Positions 18,323 to 25,778 of a stretch of 64,000 bases of DNA are shown piece by piece (within the stretch, counting starts at the first letter, position 1; each line of letters starts with the position of its first letter). Both the position numbers and the translations under genes were made by a program. The notes below the pieces were generated by a model, which worked only from the letters and a program-made list of their open reading frames with translations, was not told the DNA's origin and ran no database searches. The DNA comes from Algoriphagus alkaliphilus (GTDB lineage: Bacteria; Bacteroidota; Bacteroidia; Cytophagales; Cyclobacteriaceae), in contig NZ_FMXE01000013.1 of NCBI RefSeq assembly GCF_900103735.1, positions 55,825 to 119,824 on the forward strand, written 5' to 3'.

Positions 18323-19060
18323 ATGGAAAAGATTCTATTAGAAGCGCCTGTTTTCAATCTTCAAGCAGCCATGGAAGCAGCCCAATTTGGGATTGACAGA
18401 CTGGAGCTTTGTTCCAATTTTCCCGAAGGGGGAGAAACTCCAAGTGCAGGAATGCTTCGTTTTTTGAAAAGTGAAGTAGATATTCCGGTTTTTGTGATGA
18501 TTCGTCCACGTGGAGGAGATTTTGTGTACTCTCTGAAAGAGGAAATTGTGATGAAGCAAGACATTCAGTTGTTGACTGAATTGGGAGCTGATGGCTTTGT
18601 TTTCGGGATTTTGGATGAAAAAGGGAAGGTAAATGAAGCAGCTTGCAAGATGCTACTGCGTGCAGCCGGAGAAAAGCCCTGTACCTTCCACCGTGCATTT
18701 GACGCATCATCGGATTTGGAGGATTCCCTGGAGCGAATTATTGATCTGGGCTTTAATCGAATTCTTTCCTCAGGTGGAAAAAATTCCCTGACGGAAGGGC
18801 TTCCGGTGATTTTGGAACTTTTGGAAAAGGCCCAAGACAGAATTATTATTATGCCGGGAGGTGGAACCAAAGCAGAACATGTGCCGATCCTAAGAAAAAG
18901 TGGCTATTTGAAAGAAGTCCATGCTTCCTGCAAAGTGGCAAAACCTTCACCCAATCAGTTTATTAATGAAGGTCTGTCTTTTTCGGCCATGCCTTTGGAT
19001 TTTTCGCTTCACTTTGGAGTTGATCCGGCGGTAGTCAATGAGTTCAAATCTGTTCTATAA
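18323..19060 (+). CDS. cutC: CutC family protein
   Basis: A 245-residue TIM-barrel protein of the CutC family. Signature segments are EAPVFNLQAAMEAAQFGIDRLELC, GGETPSAGML, PVFVMIRPRGGDFVY, TFHRAFDAS and IIIMPGGGTKAEHV. The family was named for copper homeostasis in E. coli, but its biochemical activity is unsettled. Translational coupling to the glycosylasparaginase (spacing 3 bp) suggests a role in glycan or amino-sugar metabolism here; that is inference. Confidence 0.92.
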   Translation: MEKILLEAPVFNLQAAMEAAQFGIDRLELCSNFPEGGETPSAGMLRFLKSEVDIPVFVMIRPRGGDFVYSLKEEIVMKQDIQLLTELGADGFVFGILDEKGKVNEAACKMLLRAAGEKPCTFHRAFDASSDLEDSLERIIDLGFNRILSSGGKNSLTEGLPVILELLEKAQDRIIIMPGGGTKAEHVPILRKSGYLKEVHASCKVAKPSPNQFINEGLSFSAMPLDFSLHFGVDPAVVNEFKSVL

Positions 19061-19067
19061 GTTAAAA

Positions 19068-20603
19068 ATGCGAAAGTATCTCTGGATTGTTGGGTTGATG
19101 TGTTGGAGCTGTGGGCCGATTTCAGAGCGAAAGCAACCACCCCCAAGTTTGCAACAATTGGCGCAGTCGGATTTGAATCTGACGGGTGAGCAACTCGCAA
19201 ACGGCTATTGTGCGGCTTGCCATTTGAAACCCGAGCCTGAGGTGTTGGACAGGATAACCTGGGAGACCAGTGTATTGCCGGACATGCGCAAGCGGATGGG
19301 CTTATACCTTGAGGAGGATTTGGGAACAGTCCTTCCTCAGGATGGAGGAGTTCCCGAGGGTATTTATTCTAAGATACAATACATTTCCCGAGAAAACTGG
19401 GCAAAGCTTCTGACCTATTATCTGGAAAATGCGCCTGAAAAACCCCTTCCACAAATTGAAAAGATTAACCCAAAAAATGGAATTCCGGGATTTGAATTGG
19501 AGATACCCAATTTTCCTTTCGTCAGACCCAGTCTTACCACGATGGTCAGGGTACATCCCAAAACAGGGAACTTATGGTTGGGTCACAGGTTCCGTTTGCT
19601 ATATGTATTGGACTCGAAAAATGGATTCAGTCAGTTAGACTCGATTAATACTCCTATTGCGCCGGTTGAGATAAAGTGGAGCTCTGATACTGACTTCGAT
19701 TTGCTGTCCATGGGTTTGATGGATCGAGCGAATGATTCACTTGGAGTCTTGGGCAAGTATTCAAATTCTGGAAAATCCTGGCAGAGTTTTCCGATTCAGG
19801 AAAAACTGATGCGACCGGTTCATGTAGAATATTCGGATTTCAACGGGGATGGAAAAGAAGACTGTGTGATTAGCCATTTTGGAAATCATCTGGGGAAGTT
19901 GAGTCTTTATCTTACCAAAAATGATGGCTTTGAAGAGATCATTTTGAAGAAAGACCCGGGTGCAAGAAGGACAATAGCTGTTGATTTTGACGGTGATGGT
20001 GACATGGACATCCTTGCTCTGATGACTCAGGCAAAAGAAGCAATCGTGCTTTTCGAAAATCAAGGCGATGGCAAGCTCAGGGAACGCGTATTATTGGCTT
20101 TTCAGCCAGCCTTTGGATCGAATGATTTGCGGTATGAAGATATGACGGGTGATGGACTGCCGGACTTGATTTTAGTGAATGGGGATAATGCCGACCAATC
20201 CCAAATTTTAAAAAATTACCACGGTGTCCGGATTTTTGAAAATAATGGGAAAGGAAAGTTTACTGAAAAATGGTTCTACCCCATGCATGGAGCCACTGGA
20301 TTGGAAGTGGATGATTTTGATCAGGACGGGGATATGGATTTGATTGCGATTGCTTTTTTTCCAGATCGAAATCAAACCCCGAGACAGGACTTGATTTATT
20401 TTCAACAAGGGGATAAAAGCAAATACGATCCATTTATTTTGGAAAATGCGCCCGAATTCAATTGGCTTACCATTACCAAGGGGGATTTGGACGGGGATGG
20501 AGATCAAGATCTAGTAATCGGGACTTTTGCCTTTGATGAGCTATACAAGGCTCCAACTTCAACTTGGAGTCCTTTTATCATCCTGAGAAATAGCTTGAAG
20601 TAA
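19068..20603 (+). CDS. VCBS repeat lipoprotein with a single haem-binding CxxCH
   Basis: 511 residues from the ATG at 19068 (MRKYLWIVGLMCWSCGPISE); the frame is open from 19038 but that start would overlap cutC. A lipobox CWSC is followed within about 40 residues by YCAACH, a c-type haem motif, in a short cytochrome-like segment. The rest is FG-GAP propeller with calcium loops (DFNGDGKEDCVI, DFDGDGDMDILA, DFDQDGDMDLIA, DLDGDGDQDLVI). It is 8 bp behind cutC, so it belongs to the same operon. Such fused cytochrome-propeller proteins are found in Bacteroidota and Planctomycetota; electron transfer coupled to ligand binding is a guess. Confidence 0.85.
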   Translation: MRKYLWIVGLMCWSCGPISERKQPPPSLQQLAQSDLNLTGEQLANGYCAACHLKPEPEVLDRITWETSVLPDMRKRMGLYLEEDLGTVLPQDGGVPEGIYSKIQYISRENWAKLLTYYLENAPEKPLPQIEKINPKNGIPGFELEIPNFPFVRPSLTTMVRVHPKTGNLWLGHRFRLLYVLDSKNGFSQLDSINTPIAPVEIKWSSDTDFDLLSMGLMDRANDSLGVLGKYSNSGKSWQSFPIQEKLMRPVHVEYSDFNGDGKEDCVISHFGNHLGKLSLYLTKNDGFEEIILKKDPGARRTIAVDFDGDGDMDILALMTQAKEAIVLFENQGDGKLRERVLLAFQPAFGSNDLRYEDMTGDGLPDLILVNGDNADQSQILKNYHGVRIFENNGKGKFTEKWFYPMHGATGLEVDDFDQDGDMDLIAIAFFPDRNQTPRQDLIYFQQGDKSKYDPFILENAPEFNWLTITKGDLDGDGDQDLVIGTFAFDELYKAPTSTWSPFIILRNSLK

Positions 20604-20720
20604 TCAATTGTTATTTGTAATTACTTGAAATACTTATCTGTATTATCCATTAAGTGTGTTTTTTTATTTCTCTATTCAAAGAAATTCAGTATCTTATTAT
20701 CTTTCCTTAAATAAAAAGCT

Positions 20721-21179
20721 ATGGTAAAAAGTTTTCAAGGGGTCAGAGAAGTGGAGCCCAAAGCCCCGATTCAGCAGATTTTGGTCAAGGACCATATGAC
20801 CACCAATTTGGTTACTTTTCAGCCGGAAGACACGATTGATCAAGTTATTGATGCGCTGACCAAGCGGAAAATTTCAGGCGCACCTGTTTTGGATGAGTCA
20901 GGTGCCTTGGTTGGAGTAATCTCTGAGGTAGATTGTCTGGCGGAAATCATTAAAGGAAAATACAGTAATACCGTTAGATTTCCCGCTAAGGTTAAAGAAC
21001 ACATGAGTACGAATGTGATCTATCTGAATCCCGACATGTCGCTTTTTGATGCGGCCCAAAAATTTTTAGAGCATAAAATCCGCCGGTTTCCAGTACTAAA
21101 AGATGGTCATCTCGTGGGTCAGCTAAGTTTGAGTGATGTGATTCGAGCTTTCCCCAAGCTCAAACACACGACTTGGTAA
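20721..21179 (+). CDS. CBS-domain pair protein
   Basis: 152 residues with two CBS domains (about 28-80 and 92-148), each with the pattern MTTNLVTFQPEDTIDQVIDA / MSTNVIYLNPDMSLFDAA followed by G-P-V-L-D/K. Bateman pairs bind adenine nucleotides and sense energy state. No enzymatic or membrane domain is attached, so it is a stand-alone sensor. The single gene has no clear operon partner. Confidence 0.9.
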   Translation: MVKSFQGVREVEPKAPIQQILVKDHMTTNLVTFQPEDTIDQVIDALTKRKISGAPVLDESGALVGVISEVDCLAEIIKGKYSNTVRFPAKVKEHMSTNVIYLNPDMSLFDAAQKFLEHKIRRFPVLKDGHLVGQLSLSDVIRAFPKLKHTTW

Positions 21180-21658
21180 AAACCAATGGTTGTCTGATTA
21201 ATGCCGATTGTCACATTGAGTCTTAAATATTGCGGGAACATACAAAAAGGGAATGACAGGGTTTTGCACACCAAGTAAGTCAATAAATGTAAAACCACGT
21301 TTGATTTAACCTGCGTAAACAAAACATGGATCGGAAGGGCGCGGTGGGAGGATTTGCCAGCGAGCCAGCGTTCGGCCTTGTGCGGTGGGAGCTTTGGCAA
21401 ATCTTGACCTTTTGGTTCTTTTGGGTTAAGCCAAAAGAACGAAGAAAAAAAATACTTAACCTAAATCCAGAACCATAATTAAATGATCAATGTCTAACGA
21501 TTTAAAGACTACAAATCGGAATAAAATTCTATAATATTCTTTTTTAAAAAATTAAATACAAGCTGTCATCGGTAGCGGAGTCGAAGGGTCAGGCTGACAC
21601 CTTCAGTCCTTTTGAGACAGCCTCTTTAATATTATTCTGAATTGGAGGCTTAAATTTT
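21180..21658. other. Gene-free region with dispersed repeats
   Basis: 479 bp with no supported gene. It holds the inverted repeats listed at 21351-21440 and, near 21565-21620, a segment related to the CCCTTCGACTNCGCT repeat that is also found at 61178. The end of this region (GAGGCTGTCTCAAAAG on the minus strand) lies downstream of metZ and may act in its transcription termination. Confidence 0.5.
21351..21440. repeat. Pair of inverted repeats in the intergenic region
   Basis: GATTTGCCA (21351-21359) pairs with TGGCAAATC (21395-21403). Directly after it GTTCTTTTGG (21415-21424) pairs perfectly with CCAAAAGAAC (21431-21440) across a 6-bp loop. Hairpins of this sort are dispersed in Bacteroidota genomes. 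Confidence 0.7.
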
Positions 21659-22825
21659 CTATTTAGACATTTCGATGGCCCTCTCAACATCTTTCAGAAT
21701 GTCTTCGTAATGCTCCAAACCCACCGAAAGTCTAATCAACCCATCGGCAATCCCCACGCGGGCTCGTTCTTCCGCCGAAAGTTTGCTATGGGTCGTAGAT
21801 GCAGGATGGGTGATGATACTTCTACTATCTCCCAAATTGGCAGTGACAGAAATCATCTGAAGCTGATCAATAAATCGCTGTGCTCTGGCCACCCCGCCTT
21901 TTAGCGTCAGGGTGATGATCCCTCCACCGGCTTTCATTTGCTTTACTGCAAGATCATGCTGAGGATGGGAGGCTAGAAAAGGATATTTCACGGCTTCCAA
22001 TTCGGGATTTCCTTCGAAATAGGAGGCGACTTTCATTGCATTTTCACAGTGACGATCCATACGGACAGCAAGCGTTTCCATGCTTTTAGCCAAAATCCAG
22101 GCATTAAATGGTGAAATAGACGGGCCTGTATGCCTTGCAAAAAAATGAACTTCCTTCATCAATTCTTTCGAACCGAGAATAAGTCCACCTAATACTCGCC
22201 CTTGCCCATCGATGTATTTGGTAGCACTGTGGGTAACGATATGAGCGCCCCATTTGGCAGGCTGCTGGAGATAAGGGGTGGCAAAGCAATTGTCTACCAC
22301 GAGAATCAGATTGTGTGCTGCTGCAAATTTTCCTGCCCACTCCAAGTCGATGATCTCCAAACCGGGATTTGACGGGGTTTCGATAAAGAGCATCTTGGTA
22401 TTTGGCTGGACTAGTTTTTCCCAGTTGAGATAATCTGAAATATCTCCATAGGTTGAACTAATCCCCCACTTTGGAAATACTCGGGTCAACAATTGATGGG
22501 TAGAACCAAATAAGGATCTTGAAGCCAAAACATGGTCTCCTTGTTGAAGTAAAGCCGCAATACTTCCAAACATCGCCGCCATTCCAGATGCAGTGGCTAT
22601 CCCATCTTCCGTTCCTTCCGCAGCACATACCTTCTCGATCAGATCAGATGAATTTGGGTTTGCATAGCGGGAATAGATATTTCCCGGAATCTCATCGGCA
22701 AACATTGCACGTGCTTCCTCCGCGGAATCAAAAGTAAAACTTGAGCTCAGGTAAATGGGTGAGGAATGCTCTTTTTGATTAGAACGCTGTTGGATTCGGA
22801 TCGAATCGGTTTCGAAATGAGACAT
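21659..22825 (-). CDS. metZ: O-succinylhomoserine sulfhydrylase (Cys/Met metabolism PLP enzyme)
   Basis: 388 residues from the ATG at 22825 (MSHFETDSIRIQ); the frame is open further upstream to 22882 but that part is leader. The PLP-binding lysine is K203 in THSATKYIDGQGR. YSRYANPN, TASGMAAM and SVGLEHYEDI are typical of the gamma-family of Cys/Met PLP enzymes. It makes homocysteine from O-succinyl- or O-acetylhomoserine and sulfide. Assignment as MetZ rather than MetB/MetC is from overall similarity and the SAM-I riboswitch upstream, which ties it to methionine synthesis. Confidence 0.88.
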   Translation of the reverse strand: MSHFETDSIRIQQRSNQKEHSSPIYLSSSFTFDSAEEARAMFADEIPGNIYSRYANPNSSDLIEKVCAAEGTEDGIATASGMAAMFGSIAALLQQGDHVLASRSLFGSTHQLLTRVFPKWGISSTYGDISDYLNWEKLVQPNTKMLFIETPSNPGLEIIDLEWAGKFAAAHNLILVVDNCFATPYLQQPAKWGAHIVTHSATKYIDGQGRVLGGLILGSKELMKEVHFFARHTGPSISPFNAWILAKSMETLAVRMDRHCENAMKVASYFEGNPELEAVKYPFLASHPQHDLAVKQMKAGGGIITLTLKGGVARAQRFIDQLQMISVTANLGDSRSIITHPASTTHSKLSAEERARVGIADGLIRLSVGLEHYEDILKDVERAIEMSK

Positions 22826-22925
22826 GGTCTGTTCGGTTTGAATACAGGTGTACACGTCAGGACTGAAAAAGATTTTTCCCAAAGGCAGAATTTGAACCAG
22901 AATTGAGGCAGTTATGATTACGCCA

Positions 22926-23028
22926 ATTTATAGTTCCCGCAGAGGGTAGGAATTGGCACCTTTCACCGGAGTTTGGGATGGTTGCCAGAGGGTCACAGAG
23001 CCTATTCTCTCGCCTCTTCTTTATAAAT
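22926..23028 (-). promoter_or_regulatory. SAM-I (S-box) riboswitch
   Basis: On the minus strand the aptamer runs from ATTTATA (23028-23022) to TATAAAT (22932-22926), which close helix P1. Between them are the S-box core elements AGAGGCGAGAG, CTGTGACCCTCTGGCAACC, and GGTGCCAATTCC followed by the P4 hairpin. SAM binding would stop expression of metZ. The aptamer ends about 100 nt before the start codon; no strong intrinsic terminator is seen in that gap, so control of translation or a weak terminator is possible. Confidence 0.93.
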
Positions 23029-23051
23029 CAGTCTCCTGAAGTGATGCAAAG

Positions 23052-23085
23052 AAAAAGGGAGATTTGGTCAAATCCAAATCTCTCC
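23052..23085 (-). terminator. Terminator downstream of pth
   Basis: On the minus strand a long stem GG(A)GAGATTTGG / CCAAATCTCCC with a 6-nt loop is followed by TTTTTC. It separates pth and the structured element from the SAM riboswitch. Confidence 0.8.
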
Positions 23086-23087
23086 TA

Positions 23088-23176
23088 AAATGCCCTTGAA
23101 AAAAAAATCTCATACAGGGAAATGATTATGTGGGGCATTCGACGTGGCAATTAAAAAAACAAGATTTAAACACGTG
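23088..23176. repeat. Structured dispersed element, copy A
   Basis: About 89 bp, homologous to 63888-63975. Helix 1: AATGCCC (23089-23095) with GGGCATT (23133-23139). Helix 2: ACGTG (23142-23146) with CACGT (23171-23175), closing an A/T-rich loop. A smaller hairpin TGAGA/TTTCA lies inside helix 1 on the minus strand. The conserved unpaired block is ACAGGGRAATGATTAT (about 23114-23129). It occupies the pth 3' untranslated region, before the terminator. Nature unknown. Confidence 0.75.
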
Positions 23177-23179
23177 AAA

Positions 23180-23740
23180 TCAATCATTGAATTGAGTCAT
23201 GGTTTGGGAAATCCCGATGGTGCAAAAGCCAAAAATCATGTCAATCGCCTTGTCCATCATCATCGGAAGTTCATCAAATTCCTGTTGGGAGAATCTCCCC
23301 AAAACATAATCAACTTGCCTTCCTTTTGGGAAATTGTCTCCGATTCCCATTCGAAGTCTAGGGTAATCTTGTCCACCTGTGAGGTCTTCAATGTTTTTCA
23401 GGCCGTTATGCCCAGCGGCACTGCCCCTGACTCTCATTCTCAGTTTGCCAAAAGGAATAGCGACATCATCTACGATCACAAGAATATTCTCCTTGGGAAT
23501 GCCAAGCTCCTTCATCCAATAGTTGACGGCTTTTCCACTTAGATTCATGTAAGTAGTGGGCTTGATCAGATGTAAGCTTCTGCCTTTGTATTTGATTTCA
23601 GTTTTGAATGCCAGCCGATCACTTTTCCAACTTGCCCCTTCCTTGTCGGCAAGTCTGTCTACAGTCAAGAATCCAATGTTGTGTCGGGTTAGTTCGTATT
23701 CGGGGCCAATGTTCCCTAATCCCACGATCAGGTATTTCAT
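23180..23740 (-). CDS. pth: Peptidyl-tRNA hydrolase
   Basis: 186 residues. The enzyme releases tRNA from peptidyl-tRNA that has fallen off the ribosome. The catalytic His20 is in [10 protein letters not shown], and [36 protein letters not shown] and [12 protein letters not shown] are all present. It is last in the prs-rplY-pth group, but a terminator and repeats separate it from rplY by 250 bp, so it may have its own promoter. Confidence 0.96.
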   Translation of the reverse strand: MKYLIVGLGNIGPEYELTRHNIGFLTVDRLADKEGASWKSDRLAFKTEIKYKGRSLHLIKPTTYMNLSGKAVNYWMKELGIPKENILVIVDDVAIPFGKLRMRVRGSAAGHNGLKNIEDLTGGQDYPRLRMGIGDNFPKGRQVDYVLGRFSQQEFDELPMMMDKAIDMIFGFCTIGISQTMTQFND

Positions 23741-23777
23741 CCGTTTGTAATTTGTTTTTAAGTGGTCAAATAGCTTG

Positions 23778-23817
23778 TCCCGAAACTGCCTGACCGGCAG
23801 ATAGGCTTGTTTCGGGA
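23778..23817. repeat. Nested inverted repeat between rplY and pth
   Basis: TCCCGAAAC (23778-23786) pairs with GTTTCGGGA (23809-23817); inside, CTGCC pairs with GGCAG. Dispersed hairpin type, role unknown. Confidence 0.65.
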
Positions 23818-23888
23818 GAATCTCACCTTACTAAATTTAAAATCGTGTGTAACAATTTAGTCAAGCTTGATTTAATTTTAATCGAATA

Positions 23889-23923
23889 TAGACCTGTCAG
23901 GTTTTCAAAACCTGACAGGTCTA
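23889..23923. repeat. Near-perfect palindrome, GACCTGTCAGG family
   Basis: Seventeen-bp arms around a single central C (arm core GACCTGTCAGGTTTT). A second member with matched changes in both arms is at 63123-63155. As RNA it would be a very strong hairpin on either strand. Confidence 0.9.
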
Positions 23924-23940
23924 GTAATTTTTGAAAATAA

Positions 23941-23969
23941 AAAATCCTGCCCGGTAATGAGCAGGATTT
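23941..23969 (-). terminator. Terminator after rplY
   Basis: On the minus strand AAATCCTGC..GCAGGATTTT closes a 10-nt loop and is followed by a T-rich tract. Confidence 0.85.
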
Positions 23970-23990
23970 AATGGCTTTGGAAGATTTTGA

Positions 23991-24563
23991 TTATTCTCCT
24001 TTTTTACCTCTAAGTGCTCTTGGAATCCCAACAGTCACGATAGAAACATTTGGAGAAGTAAGAATTTCAAAACCTTGCGCTTTCAATTCACTTACTTTAA
24101 ATGATTTTCCCAAATCCAAGTCAGAAATATCAACAGTAATGAAGTCAGGGAAGTTACTTGCCAAACCTTTTACCTTTAATTTTCTTGTCTTGAATTCCAG
24201 TTTACCACCTTTAGCGATACCTGGTGAGCTACCTGTTACTTTCACAGGAATTTCGAATTTGATGGCTTTTTCTTCTGTGTAAGCCATGAAGTCAGCGTGT
24301 AATAAAACCTCACTTACAGGGTGATATTGAGCTTCTTTCAATACTGCTTTCACGATCATACCTTCGATATTCAATTCTACCAAGTGAACTTCAGGCGTGT
24401 ATATCAAATCACGGAAAAGGATAGCTGGAGAGTAAAAATGAACTTGTTCAGGAATACCTGGTCCATAAACTACGCAGGGAACATTGCCTGAATCTCTGAT
24501 TTCGTTCAAAGTGGCACTGTCGAGATTTGCTCTTTTAAACCCTATAATCTCAAGTGTTTTCAT
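23991..24563 (-). CDS. rplY: 50S ribosomal protein L25 (CTC form)
   Basis: 190 residues, the long bL25/Ctc form: N-terminal 5S-rRNA-binding barrel (about 1-95, MKTLEIIGFKRANLDSATLN ... CVVYGP) and the C-terminal beta domain (KFEIPVKVTGSSPGIAKGGKLE). It binds 5S rRNA in the large subunit. It is 26 bp behind prs and cotranscribed with it, the usual arrangement. Confidence 0.95.
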   Translation of the reverse strand: MKTLEIIGFKRANLDSATLNEIRDSGNVPCVVYGPGIPEQVHFYSPAILFRDLIYTPEVHLVELNIEGMIVKAVLKEAQYHPVSEVLLHADFMAYTEEKAIKFEIPVKVTGSSPGIAKGGKLEFKTRKLKVKGLASNFPDFITVDISDLDLGKSFKVSELKAQGFEILTSPNVSIVTVGIPRALRGKKGE

Positions 24564-24589
24564 AAGTATTTGTATTTTAAATTGGTTTT

Positions 24590-25516
24590 TTAAATAAATA
24601 GAGAACTGATGGAGGTATTACCGGTCACTGCATGAATTGCTTTTGCAAACAAGTCTGCAACAGTCAGTACCCGGATCTTGGAAGAATGCTGCTTCATGGT
24701 GATCGTGTCAGTGATGACTAGCTCCTCCAATACGGAATTTTCGATGTTCTCATAAGCATTTCCCGAAAGCACACCATGTGTTACGATGGCTCTGACCGAA
24801 GTTGCTCCTTTCTCTTTGATTATTTGTGCAGCCTTGCAAAGTGTGCCTGCTGTATCGACCAAATCATCTACAAGAATTACATCTTTTCCCTCTACGTCAC
24901 CGATTACCTGCATTGAGGCGATCTCGTTGGCCCTTTTTCTATGCTTATCACAGACGACCATTTCTACTTCAAAATGCTTTGCAAAAGATCTGGCTCTTGC
25001 CACACCTCCTACATCAGGTGCTGCGAAAATCATATCCGGAAGCCTAAGCGTGCTCAAATAGGGTGCAAAAATAGCTGATCCATTTAAATGATCCAAGGGG
25101 ATATCGAAAAAACCCTGAATTTGTCCAGCATGTAGGTCGCAAGCCATTATTCGGTCAGCTCCTGCGGATGTCAACATATTGGCAATTAACTTGGCAGCAA
25201 TGGAGACTCTTGGGCGGTCTTTTCTGTCCTGACGGGCATAGCCAAAGTAAGGAATCACAGCACAGACTTTGTACGCACTGGCACGCTTGGCCGCATCTAT
25301 CATAAGGCAAAGCTCCAAAATGTTGTCACTCGGAGGGTTGGTGCTTTGAATGATAAATACTGTGCAACCTCTGATCGACTCATTGAAACTCGGTGACATC
25401 TCTCCGTCACTGAATTTTGACATCGTTAAGTCGCCGATCTTTTTGCCATAATTTTTGGCGATTCGTTCTGCCAAATGAAGACTGCTGGTGCCTGCAAATA
25501 TTTTAACCTCGGACAT
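24590..25516 (-). CDS. prs: Ribose-phosphate pyrophosphokinase
   Basis: 308 residues. It makes PRPP from ribose 5-phosphate and ATP, feeding purine, pyrimidine, histidine and tryptophan synthesis (the last two are encoded further along this window). FSDGEMSPSFNESIRG, YFGYARQDRKDRPR, ACDLHAGQIQGFFDIPLDHL and the PRPP loop VDDLVDTAGTL are present. First gene of the prs-rplY unit, with a promoter at 25560-25591. Confidence 0.97.
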   Translation of the reverse strand: MSEVKIFAGTSSLHLAERIAKNYGKKIGDLTMSKFSDGEMSPSFNESIRGCTVFIIQSTNPPSDNILELCLMIDAAKRASAYKVCAVIPYFGYARQDRKDRPRVSIAAKLIANMLTSAGADRIMACDLHAGQIQGFFDIPLDHLNGSAIFAPYLSTLRLPDMIFAAPDVGGVARARSFAKHFEVEMVVCDKHRKRANEIASMQVIGDVEGKDVILVDDLVDTAGTLCKAAQIIKEKGATSVRAIVTHGVLSGNAYENIENSVLEELVITDTITMKQHSSKIRVLTVADLFAKAIHAVTGNTSISSLFI

Positions 25517-25559
25517 GGTGGGTTTTTTTGGAGGTAATGGGTTGGAAAAGTGCCTATCA

Positions 25560-25591
25560 CAAAAGTAAGGATTTTTGACGGACAGGCTAAA
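25560..25591 (-). promoter_or_regulatory. Promoter of prs-rplY
   Basis: On the minus strand TTTA (25591-25588), 20 nt, then TACTTTTG (25567-25560) fits the Bacteroidota -33/-7 pattern with one deviation in the -33 box. Confidence 0.6.
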
Positions 25592-25778
25592 GTCAAGTCA
25601 TTTCATACTCACATTTATTTAAAAATTGATCCCGGATTTTGAATCGGAGGAGATTTCTTGCAGTGATTTTTTTCTGACTGTACCGATCCTGTAATATTTT
25701 CTCCGAAAGCTGTTTTTCATTACCCGTTTTGTGGGTTAAGGTTTATTTTTACTCTTTGCTGGAATTTACCCCGACCTT

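Noticed and set aside
23168..23180. AAACACGTGAAAT resembles part of the parS consensus TGTTTCACGTGAAACA, and parAB are in the window.
   Set aside because: Only the right half fits; the left half reads AAA instead of TTT. The CACGT is explained as the 3' arm of helix 2 of the structured element, and the sister copy has CAGATG there.
23144..23542. A 132-codon plus-strand frame starting in the structured element.
   Set aside because: It overlaps pth on the other strand almost entirely; pth has all catalytic motifs.
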